This document shows, in pieces, positions 7,977 to 16,880 of a DNA stretch of 64,000 nt. The notes under the pieces are model-generated. The model saw only the letters and a program-made list of their open reading frames with translations, was not told where the DNA came from and did not search any database. The DNA lies in contig CAZIHJ010000005.1 in the NCBI GenBank assembly GCA_964538485.1, positions 7,205-71,204 on the forward strand, written 5' to 3'. The translations under genes were made by a program, and so were the position numbers. Source of the DNA: JBJXHC01 sp964538485. GTDB lineage: Bacteria > Bacteroidota > Ignavibacteria > UBA10030 > UBA6906. Each line of letters begins with the position of its first letter. Within the stretch, counting starts at the first letter, position 1.

Positions 7977-10214
7977 ATGCCGGGGCCTATGCGATTTCTC
8001 CTTTCAATGTGTTTCCTTTTCCTTCTTGCGCTGAGCTTTCCTCCGTCCTCAATTGCCGATGATCATCATACGAGGGTAACTCTCGTCGCCGACGTTCAAG
8101 CCATCCGGCCGGGTCATGACTTTACTGTTGGTGTATTGATGGCGATGGACCCCGGCTGGCACACGTACTGGAAGAACGGAGGCGAAGCAGGTTTGCCAAC
8201 GAAGATCGAATGGACACTTCCGCCCGGCATTACGGCCGAAGAGATTCAATGGCCGCTCCCACACAAGTATATTGAAACAGGCGACGTTCTCACCTACGGG
8301 TACGAGAAAGAAAACATGCTTCTCGTTCCAATGAAGTCCGCTTCAACGATTGTGCCCGGCCAAACCCTCACTATCAGCGCTAAGATCAGTTGGCTGGAGT
8401 GTGAGCATATTTGTGTTCCAGGCGATGCAGCAGTCTCGCTAACCCTGCCTGTTGCCACTACATCTCCACAACGGATGCATGATTCTCTCTTTCAGTACTA
8501 TTCTCAGCAAGTTCCTTTGCGATTATCTCCATCGTCCAATGTTGCCGTAGAATCTGAAGCGCGGGACGGCAAGGTGGTTTTGGTGGTCCGGCCGAAGGAA
8601 GGGAAGTTCTCGGCCGGGTTTGCACCGGACTTCTATCCGTATGGATTTGAAGACATCACCGTTGGCAGAACCCTTGTGAGGCCATCCCCCGGCGAAACGA
8701 CATTGGAGATCCCACTCACGGCGTTCGAACAGGTTGCCGGTCCGCGCTTGTTTGAAGGAGTACTGGTGTACCAGCTCGAATCCGGACGCCGTCAGGCGCT
8801 GGTGATGGAAGTTCCCCTCACGGCAGAATTTTGTTCCTCGCTTAACTCAACATCATCTTCCGGCAGCAGCGTACTTGATCGACAGTTTGCAATTGCAAGT
8901 ACAGACACCACGCCGTTGTATCTCTACATTCTGTTTGCTATGGTCGGCGGTTTGTTGTTGAATATCATGCCGTGTGTGTTGCCGGTGATTGCGCTGAAGA
9001 TATTTGGCCTTGTGAAGATTGCAGGTGATTCACCGGCAAAAATGAAACGCCTTGGATGGATGTTCTCGCTTGGCATTCTGGTCTCATTCCTCGCCCTCGC
9101 AGTGTTGGTGATCGCGTTGCAAAGTGCCGGGGAACAGGTCGGCTGGGGATTCCAGTTTCAGGAACCGGTGTTTGTCATGATCATGTGTACAATTGTCTTT
9201 GTGTTTGGATTGAGTCTCTTCGGAGTTTTTGAGATTCGGCTCCCTGGTTCGGCTGCATCAAAGATCGGGGAAGTGCTCGCGGGCCGGGAAACGAAAGGGA
9301 AGGGATATGGCGCATCCTTTGCCGAAGGTGTTTTCGCAACAATTCTCGCGACACCATGCACGGCACCGTTTCTTGGCTCCGCTCTCGGTTTTGCGTTTGC
9401 GCAACCGTGGTGGGTTATCCTCTTGATTTTCACCAGCGTCTCGTTCGGCATGGCGTTGCCGTATCTTATCCTCACCACCAAACCCACGTGGATGAAATTC
9501 CTTCCCAAGCCCGGTGCATGGATGGAGACGGCAAAGCAATTCATGGGCTTTCTGATGATGGGTACTCTGGTCTGGCTTCTTTTCATACTGGGCAATCAGA
9601 TGGGAATGGAAGCCGTCATCTGGACGAGCGCATTTCTTCTCATGGTCGGACTTGCCTGCTGGCTGGTTGGCCGGTTCGCTACTCTTTCCGCCTCGCGCGG
9701 GCGCGTGATGGTAACATGGGGTTTTGCGGTCCTTGCCGTTATAGCCGGATACATGTTGTTTCTGAGTGATGTAGTTGCCGCGCGCGACCTCCTTGGATCT
9801 TCCGCCTCAACGTCAATGCAGGGAAATACGAAGGGAGGAATTCAGTGGGAATCCTTCACAGTCGCCAAACTCGATGCATATCTCAAGGAGGGGAAACCCG
9901 TTTTCATAGATTTTACCGCCGAGTGGTGTCTCACATGCAAGGTAAATGAGAAGACAGTCCTGGCTGACGCGGATGTGATCGAGAAATTCAGATCATCGGG
10001 GATTGTTTCTCTTAAGGCGGACTGGACGAATCGGAATCCTGAGATTACTCAATTGCTCTCCAAGTTCGGCAGGTCGGGTGTTCCGTTGTATGTGGTTTTT
10101 CCGGCAGGCAAGCCGGGCGAACCGATCATTCTACCAGAGGTGATAACAACGGGCATTGTTCTGGATGCAATTGACCGGGCACAGTCAGCAACTACCGCTG
10201 TCATCATACAATAG
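7977..10214 (+). CDS. DsbD/ScsB-type transmembrane thiol:disulfide reductase
   Basis: This 745-residue protein would carry reducing equivalents from cytoplasmic thioredoxin across the membrane to periplasmic partners such as c-type cytochrome maturation factors. Order: signal peptide (MRFLLSMCFLFLLALSF); DsbD-alpha-like periplasmic domain with WKNGGEAGLPTKIEW and a CEHIC pair (C142, C146); an eight-helix CcdA-like core with C333 in NIMPCVLPV and C461 in ATPCTAPFLG; C-terminal thioredoxin domain with the WCLTC active site (C651, C654). All three redox pairs needed for relay are present. ATG 7977 (or 7989) is preferred over TTG 7920 because a promoter-like element covers 7920-7948. A cytochrome-rich cell would need this function. 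Confidence 0.9.
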   Translation: MPGPMRFLLSMCFLFLLALSFPPSSIADDHHTRVTLVADVQAIRPGHDFTVGVLMAMDPGWHTYWKNGGEAGLPTKIEWTLPPGITAEEIQWPLPHKYIETGDVLTYGYEKENMLLVPMKSASTIVPGQTLTISAKISWLECEHICVPGDAAVSLTLPVATTSPQRMHDSLFQYYSQQVPLRLSPSSNVAVESEARDGKVVLVVRPKEGKFSAGFAPDFYPYGFEDITVGRTLVRPSPGETTLEIPLTAFEQVAGPRLFEGVLVYQLESGRRQALVMEVPLTAEFCSSLNSTSSSGSSVLDRQFAIASTDTTPLYLYILFAMVGGLLLNIMPCVLPVIALKIFGLVKIAGDSPAKMKRLGWMFSLGILVSFLALAVLVIALQSAGEQVGWGFQFQEPVFVMIMCTIVFVFGLSLFGVFEIRLPGSAASKIGEVLAGRETKGKGYGASFAEGVFATILATPCTAPFLGSALGFAFAQPWWVILLIFTSVSFGMALPYLILTTKPTWMKFLPKPGAWMETAKQFMGFLMMGTLVWLLFILGNQMGMEAVIWTSAFLLMVGLACWLVGRFATLSASRGRVMVTWGFAVLAVIAGYMLFLSDVVAARDLLGSSASTSMQGNTKGGIQWESFTVAKLDAYLKEGKPVFIDFTAEWCLTCKVNEKTVLADADVIEKFRSSGIVSLKADWTNRNPEITQLLSKFGRSGVPLYVVFPAGKPGEPIILPEVITTGIVLDAIDRAQSATTAVIIQ

Positions 10215-10346
10215 TCATTCTCCAGGTTTATAGTCTTCCTCAGGAGATTTCTCAAACTCAATCAGTTTGTGCTCTGCCGGATTGCATACCTCTTCCGGCG
10301 GGATCTTGCGGTTTATACACGTTCCATGTTCAAACGGGTTACTCAT
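10215..10346 (-). CDS. Possible small antisense protein (43 aa), two cysteines
   Basis: A minus-strand frame starts at ATG 10346-10344 and stops at TGA 10217-10215. It fills exactly the space between the DsbD-like stop and the glycosidase start. The product begins MSNPFEHGTCINRKIPPEEVC and continues with an acidic tail rich in Glu and Pro (KSPEEDYKPGE). The composition looks protein-like, and the adjacent genes leave this stretch otherwise empty. Against it: no clear ribosome-binding site, short length, and the start codon overlaps the TTG of the plus-strand gene. Treat as a candidate. Confidence 0.35.
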   Translation of the reverse strand: MSNPFEHGTCINRKIPPEEVCNPAEHKLIEFEKSPEEDYKPGE

Positions 10347-12961
10347 TGACAAAGGAAGACCACCGACTGCAGGAATCAAGGGATCGGCAGATCCATTGGA
10401 AGCGCTGGGGTCCGTACATGAGTGAGCGGGCATGGGGTACTGTGCGCGAAGATTACAGTTCCAATGGTGAGGCATGGCATTATCTCTCGCACGAACAGGC
10501 GATCTCCAAAGCATTCCGTTGGGGCGAGGATGGTCTGGCGGGCATCTGCGACCGTCATCAACTTGTGTGCTTTGCCGTCGCGCTGTGGAATGGGAAGGAT
10601 CCCATACTCAAGGAACGGGCATTCGGGCTTTCGAGTCCCGAAGGCAATCATGGGGAAGATGTGAAGGAGGAGTTCTTTTATCTCGATTCCACCCCGACAC
10701 ATTCGTACATGAAGTATCTGTATAAATACCCTCACGCCGAATTTCCCTATGCGTTGCTGAGAGAGGAAAACAACCGGAGGAACCGGACACAACCCGAATT
10801 CGAGCTGGCAGACACAGGCGTCTTCCGTGAGCACAGATACTTCGATGTGACGGTGGAGTACGCGAAGGAGTCGTTCGAGGACATCTGCATCAGGATTACC
10901 GTAACGAACCGTGGTTCCGATCGGGCGGTGTTGGATGTTCTCCCGACGATTTGGTTTCGCAATACATGGTCATGGGGGAATGGCGGGAAGAAACCGTCGT
11001 TGAAACGCGCAAAGAAGAACACCGTCGTTCTTGATCACCCGAAATTGGGAACACGCACCCTTGTTTGTGAGAAGCCGGATGAATTGATCTTCACAGAAAA
11101 CGAATCAAATGCCTACCGCCTGTACGGTGTTCCGAATCGCATTCCGTATGTGAAGGACGCCTTCCATGACTACGTCATTCGTGGAGTTAAGGAAGCGGTG
11201 AACCCTGGCGGCACAGGTACAAAGGCCGCCGCACGATATCATCTTGAAATTGAACCCGGTGCTTCGCGTGTATTCAAACTCCGGCTTGCCGAAGGCGAAC
11301 GGACGTTCGCGGATTTCGATCAAGTATTCAAGCAGCGGATTCAAGAGGCAGATGAATTTTATCAGTCGCTCTCTCCTGCCGACGCGTCAGAGGATGCGCG
11401 CAGAGTGCAACGACAGGCGTTTGCCGGCATGCTCTGGAGTAAGCAGTTCTATTATTATGATGTGAAGACCTGGCTCCGTGGCGATACGGCAATGCCGCCC
11501 CCACCACCGGAACGACAGCGTGGCCGCAACGCAGACTGGCAGCATCTCTATAATTCCGATATTATCTCCATGCCTGACAAGTGGGAGTATCCGTGGTACG
11601 CGGCGTGGGACCTGGCGTTCCATTGCATTCCGTTGGCACTTGTGGATCCGGATTTTGCGAAGGAGCAACTCGTGCTCATGCTGCGCGAGTGGTACATGCA
11701 CCCGAATGGTCAGATACCGGCCTATGAATGGAACTTCGGCGACGTGAACCCGCCCGTGCATGCATGGGCTTGCTGGCGTGTGTACAAGATTGACAGGAAG
11801 CGGACCGGTAAGCCCGACCGTCTATTCCTTGAGCGTGTATTCCAGAAACTCCTTCTCAATTTTACCTGGTGGGTGAACAGGAAGGACGAAGAAGGGCACA
11901 ATCTCTTTCAGGGAGGATTCCTTGGCCTCGACAACATCGGTGTATTCGACCGATCCGCACCGCTTCCCACCGGCGGACATATCGAACAATCGGATGGCAC
12001 GAGCTGGATGGCGATGTACACACTGAATATGCTCGCTATCGCGATGGAACTCGCCCAGGAAAACCCCGCCTATGAGGATGTTGCCAGTAAATTTTTCGAG
12101 CACTTCGTTCATATCACTCACGCCATGAACCACCTCGGGACCGAGAATCTCGGCTTGTGGGATCGCGAAGATGGTTTTTACTACGATGTACTACATCTTC
12201 CGAATGGTACGCGTCGGGCATTGAAGGTCCGGTCGATGGTCGGCATCATTCCACTGTTTGCTGTGGAGACACTCGAACCGGAAATGATGGAACATCTTCC
12301 GGGATTCGTGCGACGCATGGAATGGTTCCTGAACAACACCGAGGATATCCACAAACACATCGATATGCAGATGCTTCCCGGCAAACGCCGCCGTTTGTTG
12401 CTGTCTGTTGTGAATATGACCCGGCTTCCCCGCGTCCTTCACTATATGCTGGATGAAAACGAGTTCCTTTCATCGTACGGCATCAGGAGTCTTTCACGGT
12501 ATCACAAGGATCATCCGTACCGTTTGGTCTTCGACGGTCAGGAACACCGTGTGGATTATGACCCCGCGGAATCCTCCACGCCGTTGTTCGGGGGCAACTC
12601 CAACTGGCGCGGACCTGTCTGGTTTCCGGTGAATTATCTTCTGATAGAATCGTTGCAAAAATTCCATCACTTTGCAGGAGATGAATTTACAGTGGAGTTT
12701 CCGACGGGCTCCGGCAGAAAGGCCACATTGTGGGAGGTGGCGGGAGAAATATCCCGACGTCTTAGCCGGCTGTTCCTTGCCGATGGGAACGGACACAGGG
12801 CTGCCAACGGTGGAGATGAATTCCGAACCGATCCGCATTGGTCATCTTGTCTCAATTTTCATGAATATTTCCACGGAGACGACGGCAAGGGACTTGGTGC
12901 AACGCATCAAACTGGCTGGACGGGTCTCGTAGCGAAACTCTTGCAGCAGAGTGGAGAGTGA
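10346..12961 (+). CDS. GH63-like (MGH1-type) glycoside hydrolase
   Basis: This 871-residue cytoplasmic protein of the family 63-like 'glucosidase' group has an (alpha/alpha)6-barrel catalytic region in its C-terminal two thirds. The family-typical opening is visible (HWKRWGPYMSERAWGTVREDYS, then WGEDGLAGICDRHQ). Later barrel blocks include YPWYAAWDLAFHCIPLA, NGQIPAYEWNFGDVNPPVHAWA, LDNIGVFDRSAPLP and FGGNSNWRGPVWFPVNYLLIESL; acidic residues in these blocks are the expected catalytic candidates. No signal peptide was seen. The TTG start is used because the conserved N-terminus reaches it and no ATG/GTG lies upstream in frame. The likely role is hydrolysis of alpha-glucosides or compatible solutes; the substrate is inferred only. 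Confidence 0.85.
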   Translation: MTKEDHRLQESRDRQIHWKRWGPYMSERAWGTVREDYSSNGEAWHYLSHEQAISKAFRWGEDGLAGICDRHQLVCFAVALWNGKDPILKERAFGLSSPEGNHGEDVKEEFFYLDSTPTHSYMKYLYKYPHAEFPYALLREENNRRNRTQPEFELADTGVFREHRYFDVTVEYAKESFEDICIRITVTNRGSDRAVLDVLPTIWFRNTWSWGNGGKKPSLKRAKKNTVVLDHPKLGTRTLVCEKPDELIFTENESNAYRLYGVPNRIPYVKDAFHDYVIRGVKEAVNPGGTGTKAAARYHLEIEPGASRVFKLRLAEGERTFADFDQVFKQRIQEADEFYQSLSPADASEDARRVQRQAFAGMLWSKQFYYYDVKTWLRGDTAMPPPPPERQRGRNADWQHLYNSDIISMPDKWEYPWYAAWDLAFHCIPLALVDPDFAKEQLVLMLREWYMHPNGQIPAYEWNFGDVNPPVHAWACWRVYKIDRKRTGKPDRLFLERVFQKLLLNFTWWVNRKDEEGHNLFQGGFLGLDNIGVFDRSAPLPTGGHIEQSDGTSWMAMYTLNMLAIAMELAQENPAYEDVASKFFEHFVHITHAMNHLGTENLGLWDREDGFYYDVLHLPNGTRRALKVRSMVGIIPLFAVETLEPEMMEHLPGFVRRMEWFLNNTEDIHKHIDMQMLPGKRRRLLLSVVNMTRLPRVLHYMLDENEFLSSYGIRSLSRYHKDHPYRLVFDGQEHRVDYDPAESSTPLFGGNSNWRGPVWFPVNYLLIESLQKFHHFAGDEFTVEFPTGSGRKATLWEVAGEISRRLSRLFLADGNGHRAANGGDEFRTDPHWSSCLNFHEYFHGDDGKGLGATHQTGWTGLVAKLLQQSGE

Positions 12962-13023
12962 CGACTGAGGGATGATGAAAACTCTGAATCCAATCGCGCG
13001 CACGCGCGTGAACGTTCTGAAAA

Positions 13024-13821
13024 CTACTTAGCCGTTGCCGCTTGTTTCATCATGGCAACCGCCTGATGTCCTGATTGCATCATGAGTCCTGCTTCCGAGT
13101 TGAAGCTGACGATCTTCATCCCGCGCTTCGTCCATTGAGCAGCCGCATCGATATCATTCATGTGAATAGCAGGGATGACACGGAGCTTCCGGCATGCTTC
13201 AAGCGTCTTCTCAATTGCTGAAATGAGGGTCGGACTATCCATCTGTCCCGACACACCGAGCGCAACGGAAAGATCGGTCGGTCCGACAAGCGCGGCATCA
13301 ACTCCTTTGACGGAGAGAATATCGTCAAGGTGAGCAAGCGCCTCTGCCGTTTCAATTTGCACCACAAGCATACTCTCATCGTTTGCGGTTGAAAGCGCTT
13401 CGGCTACGTTGCCGGATTTGAACTCCGTATGCCCTCTTGCCACAACACTGCCTCGTCTTCCCATCGGCGGGTACTTCATTATACTAACGGCATCCGCAAC
13501 CTGTTGAGCATTTGTAACGCGTGGAATCATGATGCCTTGCGCTCCGCCATCCAGGGCTTGCGTGATGTGAGCGTAAGCGATTTCGGGGACACGGACAATC
13601 GGTGTGACGCCAAGTTGCTGCGCAGCCCGACTCAGGTCTGCAATGGTTTCAACGGTAAACGGCCCGTGCTCATTGTCGATCAAGACGAAATCAAAACCGG
13701 AGTTGGCGAGCAGTTGCATCACTGATGGTTGGCGGATTTCCACCAGCATTGTCCCGAAGACGGTTTTGCCGTTCTTGAGAGCACCTTTGAGTTTATTGGG
13801 TGGAATAAGAGAATTGGTCAT
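13024..13821 (-). CDS. HpcH/HpaI-family class II aldolase
   Basis: This 265-residue TIM-barrel enzyme cleaves 2-keto-3-deoxy or related 4-hydroxy-2-oxo acids to pyruvate plus an aldehyde. Family signatures: GFDFVLIDNEHGPF near residue 40-53, GAQGIMIPRV, YPPMGRRGS, metal-binding Glu in VQIETAEALAHLDDI and Asp in ALVGPTDLSVALGV. It is transcribed toward the glycosidase and away from pgi, with its own candidate promoter at 13860-13888. The physiological substrate cannot be read from sequence; no pathway partners are adjacent. Confidence 0.87.
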   Translation of the reverse strand: MTNSLIPPNKLKGALKNGKTVFGTMLVEIRQPSVMQLLANSGFDFVLIDNEHGPFTVETIADLSRAAQQLGVTPIVRVPEIAYAHITQALDGGAQGIMIPRVTNAQQVADAVSIMKYPPMGRRGSVVARGHTEFKSGNVAEALSTANDESMLVVQIETAEALAHLDDILSVKGVDAALVGPTDLSVALGVSGQMDSPTLISAIEKTLEACRKLRVIPAIHMNDIDAAAQWTKRGMKIVSFNSEAGLMMQSGHQAVAMMKQAATAK

Positions 13822-13859
13822 GGTTCCCTTCGGTGATAAATTGCTTCAGTTGTGACGCC

Positions 13860-13888
13860 AAGGTAGGGAGAAGGCCGGAGAAGTTCAA
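13860..13888 (-). promoter_or_regulatory. candidate promoter for the aldolase gene
   Basis: Read on the minus strand: TTGAAC (13888-13883), 17-nt spacer, TACCTT (13865-13860), about 40 nt before the aldolase start codon. It sits in the 141-bp divergent region shared with pgi. Confidence 0.5.
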
Positions 13889-13962
13889 TTGAGGATGGGA
13901 ATTTGTCTCCCTTCTGTGCTATATTTCCATCCATAAAATACGTACGCCCTACTGGAGATTTC

Positions 13963-15606
13963 ATGTCATCACTGACTCAATCAGCAGCCTGGAAGAAACT
14001 TGAATCACACCACGCGAACATCGCTCCGCTGCACATGCGCGAGATGTTCGCTACCGATCCCCAGCGGTTCGATGCGTTCTCCATCCACTGGCGGGACTTC
14101 CTTCTCGATTACTCAAAGAACCGAGTCACAGCGGAAACGATGAAACTCCTCTTCGATCTCGCCCGTCAGTCGGATGTAGAAGGATGGCGGGAGAAGATGT
14201 TCATGGGCGAGAAGATCAATTTTACGGAGAAGAGGGCGGTACTTCACACGGCATTACGCAACCGCGCCAACCGTCCGATAATGGTTGACGGAAAGGACGT
14301 GATGCCGGATGTCAATCGCGTACTCGGACAAATGAAGGCGTTCAGCGATGCCGTGCGGGGCGGAACGTGGAAGGGCTACACCGGCAAACCGATCACCGAT
14401 GTGGTGAATATCGGTATCGGCGGTTCGGATCTTGGTCCGGTGATGGTAACGGAAGCATTGAAGCCGTATGCGCAGCAAGGACTCAACATGCATTTCGTCT
14501 CCAATATCGATGGGACGCATATCGCCGAGACATTGAAGAAGCTGAATCCGGAGACGGCGCTGTTTCTTATCGCCTCCAAGACGTTTACCACACAGGAAAC
14601 GATGACGAATGCAGAAACGGCGCGGAGTTGGTTTCTCGCGTCGGCGAAGAACCCATCTGCGGTTGCGAAGCACTTTGTCGCGCTTTCCACGAACACGAAG
14701 GAAGTGGTGAAGTTCGGCATCGACCCGAAAAATATGTTTGAGTTCTGGGATTGGGTGGGAGGACGCTATTCGCTCTGGTCGGCTATCGGACTTTCGATTG
14801 CCGTGTGCATTGGATTTGAGAACTTCGAGGAGCTGCTCACGGGTGCACATGAAATGGATGAGCATTTTCGATCCGAGCCGCTTGAGAAAAATATGCCGGT
14901 GATCCTTGCGCTCCTCGGCATTTGGTATAATAACTTCTTCGGTGCGCAGACACATGCGATCCTGCCATACGACCAATACCTGCACAGATTTGCTGCGTAC
15001 TTCCAGCAAGGGGACATGGAAAGCAACGGGAAGTTCGTTGACCGTAACGGCAACAGAGTTGGCTATTCAACGGGCCCGGTCATCTGGGGCGAGCCGGGCA
15101 CCAATGGTCAACATGCCTTTTATCAGCTTATCCACCAGGGGGCAAAGCTGATACCGTGCGATTTTATTGCACCGATCGAATCGCATAACCCGCTGGGCGA
15201 TCACCATACCATTCTTCTCTCTAATTTCTTTGCACAGACAGAAGCACTGATGAAGGGGAAAACACCGGATGAAGCGCGCAAGGAGATTCTGGATTCGGGA
15301 TTGGAGGGAAAGGAACTGGAACGCCTTCTACCTCACAAAGTATTCGAAGGGAATCGCCCCACAAATTCCATCCTTGTGCAGAAGCTGACCCCACGCACAC
15401 TTGGTTCTCTCATTGCTCTTTATGAGCATAAAATTCTTGTACAAGGAATGATCTGGAATATCAATCCATACGACCAGTGGGGAGTTGAGCTGGGGAAGCA
15501 ACTGGCAAAGGCGATACTACCGGAGTTGAAATCTGCGTATCCGGTCACTTCTCATGACGCATCAACGAATGGGCTGATCAATTATTACAAGGGATGTAAG
15601 AAGTGA
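13963..15606 (+). CDS. pgi: Glucose-6-phosphate isomerase
   Basis: This 547-residue protein interconverts glucose 6-phosphate and fructose 6-phosphate. Sugar-isomerase motifs: VVNIGIGGSDLGPVMVTEAL (about residues 147-166), ASKTFTTQETMTNA, GRYSLWSAIGLSIA, EPGTNGQHAFYQLIHQG and the C-terminal HKILVQGMIWNINPYDQWGVELGK. Length matches the long bacterial/eukaryotic PGI type. ATG 13963 is chosen over an in-frame extension because CTGGAG lies just upstream and homologues begin near this point. The stop overlaps the next start by 4 nt (GTGA). Confidence 0.95.
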   Translation: MSSLTQSAAWKKLESHHANIAPLHMREMFATDPQRFDAFSIHWRDFLLDYSKNRVTAETMKLLFDLARQSDVEGWREKMFMGEKINFTEKRAVLHTALRNRANRPIMVDGKDVMPDVNRVLGQMKAFSDAVRGGTWKGYTGKPITDVVNIGIGGSDLGPVMVTEALKPYAQQGLNMHFVSNIDGTHIAETLKKLNPETALFLIASKTFTTQETMTNAETARSWFLASAKNPSAVAKHFVALSTNTKEVVKFGIDPKNMFEFWDWVGGRYSLWSAIGLSIAVCIGFENFEELLTGAHEMDEHFRSEPLEKNMPVILALLGIWYNNFFGAQTHAILPYDQYLHRFAAYFQQGDMESNGKFVDRNGNRVGYSTGPVIWGEPGTNGQHAFYQLIHQGAKLIPCDFIAPIESHNPLGDHHTILLSNFFAQTEALMKGKTPDEARKEILDSGLEGKELERLLPHKVFEGNRPTNSILVQKLTPRTLGSLIALYEHKILVQGMIWNINPYDQWGVELGKQLAKAILPELKSAYPVTSHDASTNGLINYYKGCKK

Positions 15607-16706
15607 ACCTCTTCTCAAGTACTTTTGCCAACGCGAGAATCAAAATAGGAAAAGTGAGGCTCCTCGCGATGGTTGTTCTTCTCGGTCCTGCTGAAGGTGA
15701 CTCTCAAGCACTGGCATGGGTGGAAAATGTGATTGCGAACATTCAATCTACCAATGATCAATGGGTCAGGGAATTACTCGTTGATAAAGACTCGAATGTG
15801 CACGCTCTGGTTTCGGTTCGGTATCCACACTCGCTGGGAGTCCAAGTTCTGTACTATCGGAAATTCGACAAGAAGGGTGATCTTCTCTGCGAGAGTAGAA
15901 TCCCAGACATGGATAAACCACAGTCTACCAAAATGCACATTCTTCAGGATGGTACAGTCGCTTTGGTTTGTCTTGGATGGGAGAATAATCACTATTTTCA
16001 TGTTGGTCATGATGGAATCATCAAGAACCATCAATTGAACTTTGCGCGTGGTTCCGATTTCTCGTTTGTCGATTCAGATAATGGTGCAACTTATCTCATT
16101 GTACTTTCCGATTGGGGTTGGGTATTCAGACTGGACGAAGAAGGATATCTGCACAAGGTCAGTGAAAAAAAGTTCCGAACCCAATTCTTGATGACGCGTA
16201 CAGAGTTTGCCAGATTTCCATCAAATACATTCATAATGGGTTGGCAGATTTATCATAGAGTGAAGTCTGATCTGCGGCAGCCAAAACGTGAACGCGCGGA
16301 CTCGATATTCTACGCTATTCTGGACACGGCGCTCTCCTTCTTGGAAATGCCTCGGTCAATATCCCTGGTGGAATATTCAGATCGAATTGGCGACCCAAAG
16401 CACTTTCCTTTCCTAGAGTTGGTTGGTACAGCATCCGGTGCTATCCTGTTTGCATCAGGCAACGATGGCACCGCCTATCGCGTTCGCTTCGACGCTGAAG
16501 GGAATCCAGTTAAGCCTGTCGCAAAACAAGGAATGGGTGTTATCACTCTAAGTGAATACTGGCGACAGTCCCGACATCTTCGGTTGGGGTTCGTTAAGAA
16601 TGGAGAACGGGGGGAGTCACGCGATTCGTTCCTTTTTGGGTTCACATCTGAAGGAGAGATATTCTATCAAGAACTGGATACTGCCATCAAGCTTGCCCCG
16701 AGATAG
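15603..16706 (+). CDS. Hypothetical protein, possibly exported
   Basis: This 367-residue protein starts at a GTG that overlaps the pgi stop by 4 nt. An N-terminal hydrophobic stretch after basic residues (KVRLLAMVVLLG) could be a signal peptide. The rest is beta-rich with aromatic residues and short recurring strands (YRKFDKKGDL, GTVALVCLGW, GWVFRLDEEGYLHKV, DGTAYRVRFDAEGNP), suggesting a small propeller, but no named family was recognised. The coding sequence appears more AT-rich than its neighbours. It has no functional link to glycolysis that I can see; the overlap may simply reflect insertion at the pgi stop. Confidence 0.65.
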   Translation: MNLFSSTFANARIKIGKVRLLAMVVLLGPAEGDSQALAWVENVIANIQSTNDQWVRELLVDKDSNVHALVSVRYPHSLGVQVLYYRKFDKKGDLLCESRIPDMDKPQSTKMHILQDGTVALVCLGWENNHYFHVGHDGIIKNHQLNFARGSDFSFVDSDNGATYLIVLSDWGWVFRLDEEGYLHKVSEKKFRTQFLMTRTEFARFPSNTFIMGWQIYHRVKSDLRQPKRERADSIFYAILDTALSFLEMPRSISLVEYSDRIGDPKHFPFLELVGTASGAILFASGNDGTAYRVRFDAEGNPVKPVAKQGMGVITLSEYWRQSRHLRLGFVKNGERGESRDSFLFGFTSEGEIFYQELDTAIKLAPR

Positions 16707-16730
16707 GGTAAACATGCTTCATTCCCTTCC

Positions 16731-16759
16731 TTGACTTTTCATGTGCAGACTCCTACCTT
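16731..16759 (+). promoter_or_regulatory. candidate promoter for the redox cluster
   Basis: TTGACT (16731-16736), 17-nt spacer, TACCTT (16754-16759). It lies about 120 nt upstream of ATG 16881, the first gene of the long co-directional electron-transfer region. Confidence 0.5.
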
Positions 16760-16880
16760 GTTGCAAAGTTCTCTGACATGTTGGTAGTGCGGACGGGTAT
16801 GATCCAGGGACAAGTTCTTCTCTGATCAATCAAGGTTTCCCCCATTGAACCTGCGACAGGGTAGTGTCAGATTTTCAAAT

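Noticed and set aside
13000..13020. CG-rich palindrome between the convergent glycosidase and aldolase genes
   Set aside because: Alternating CG run with almost no loop and no T-tract; not convincing as a terminator.
14254..15009. 251-codon minus-strand frame
   Set aside because: Antisense to glucose-6-phosphate isomerase.
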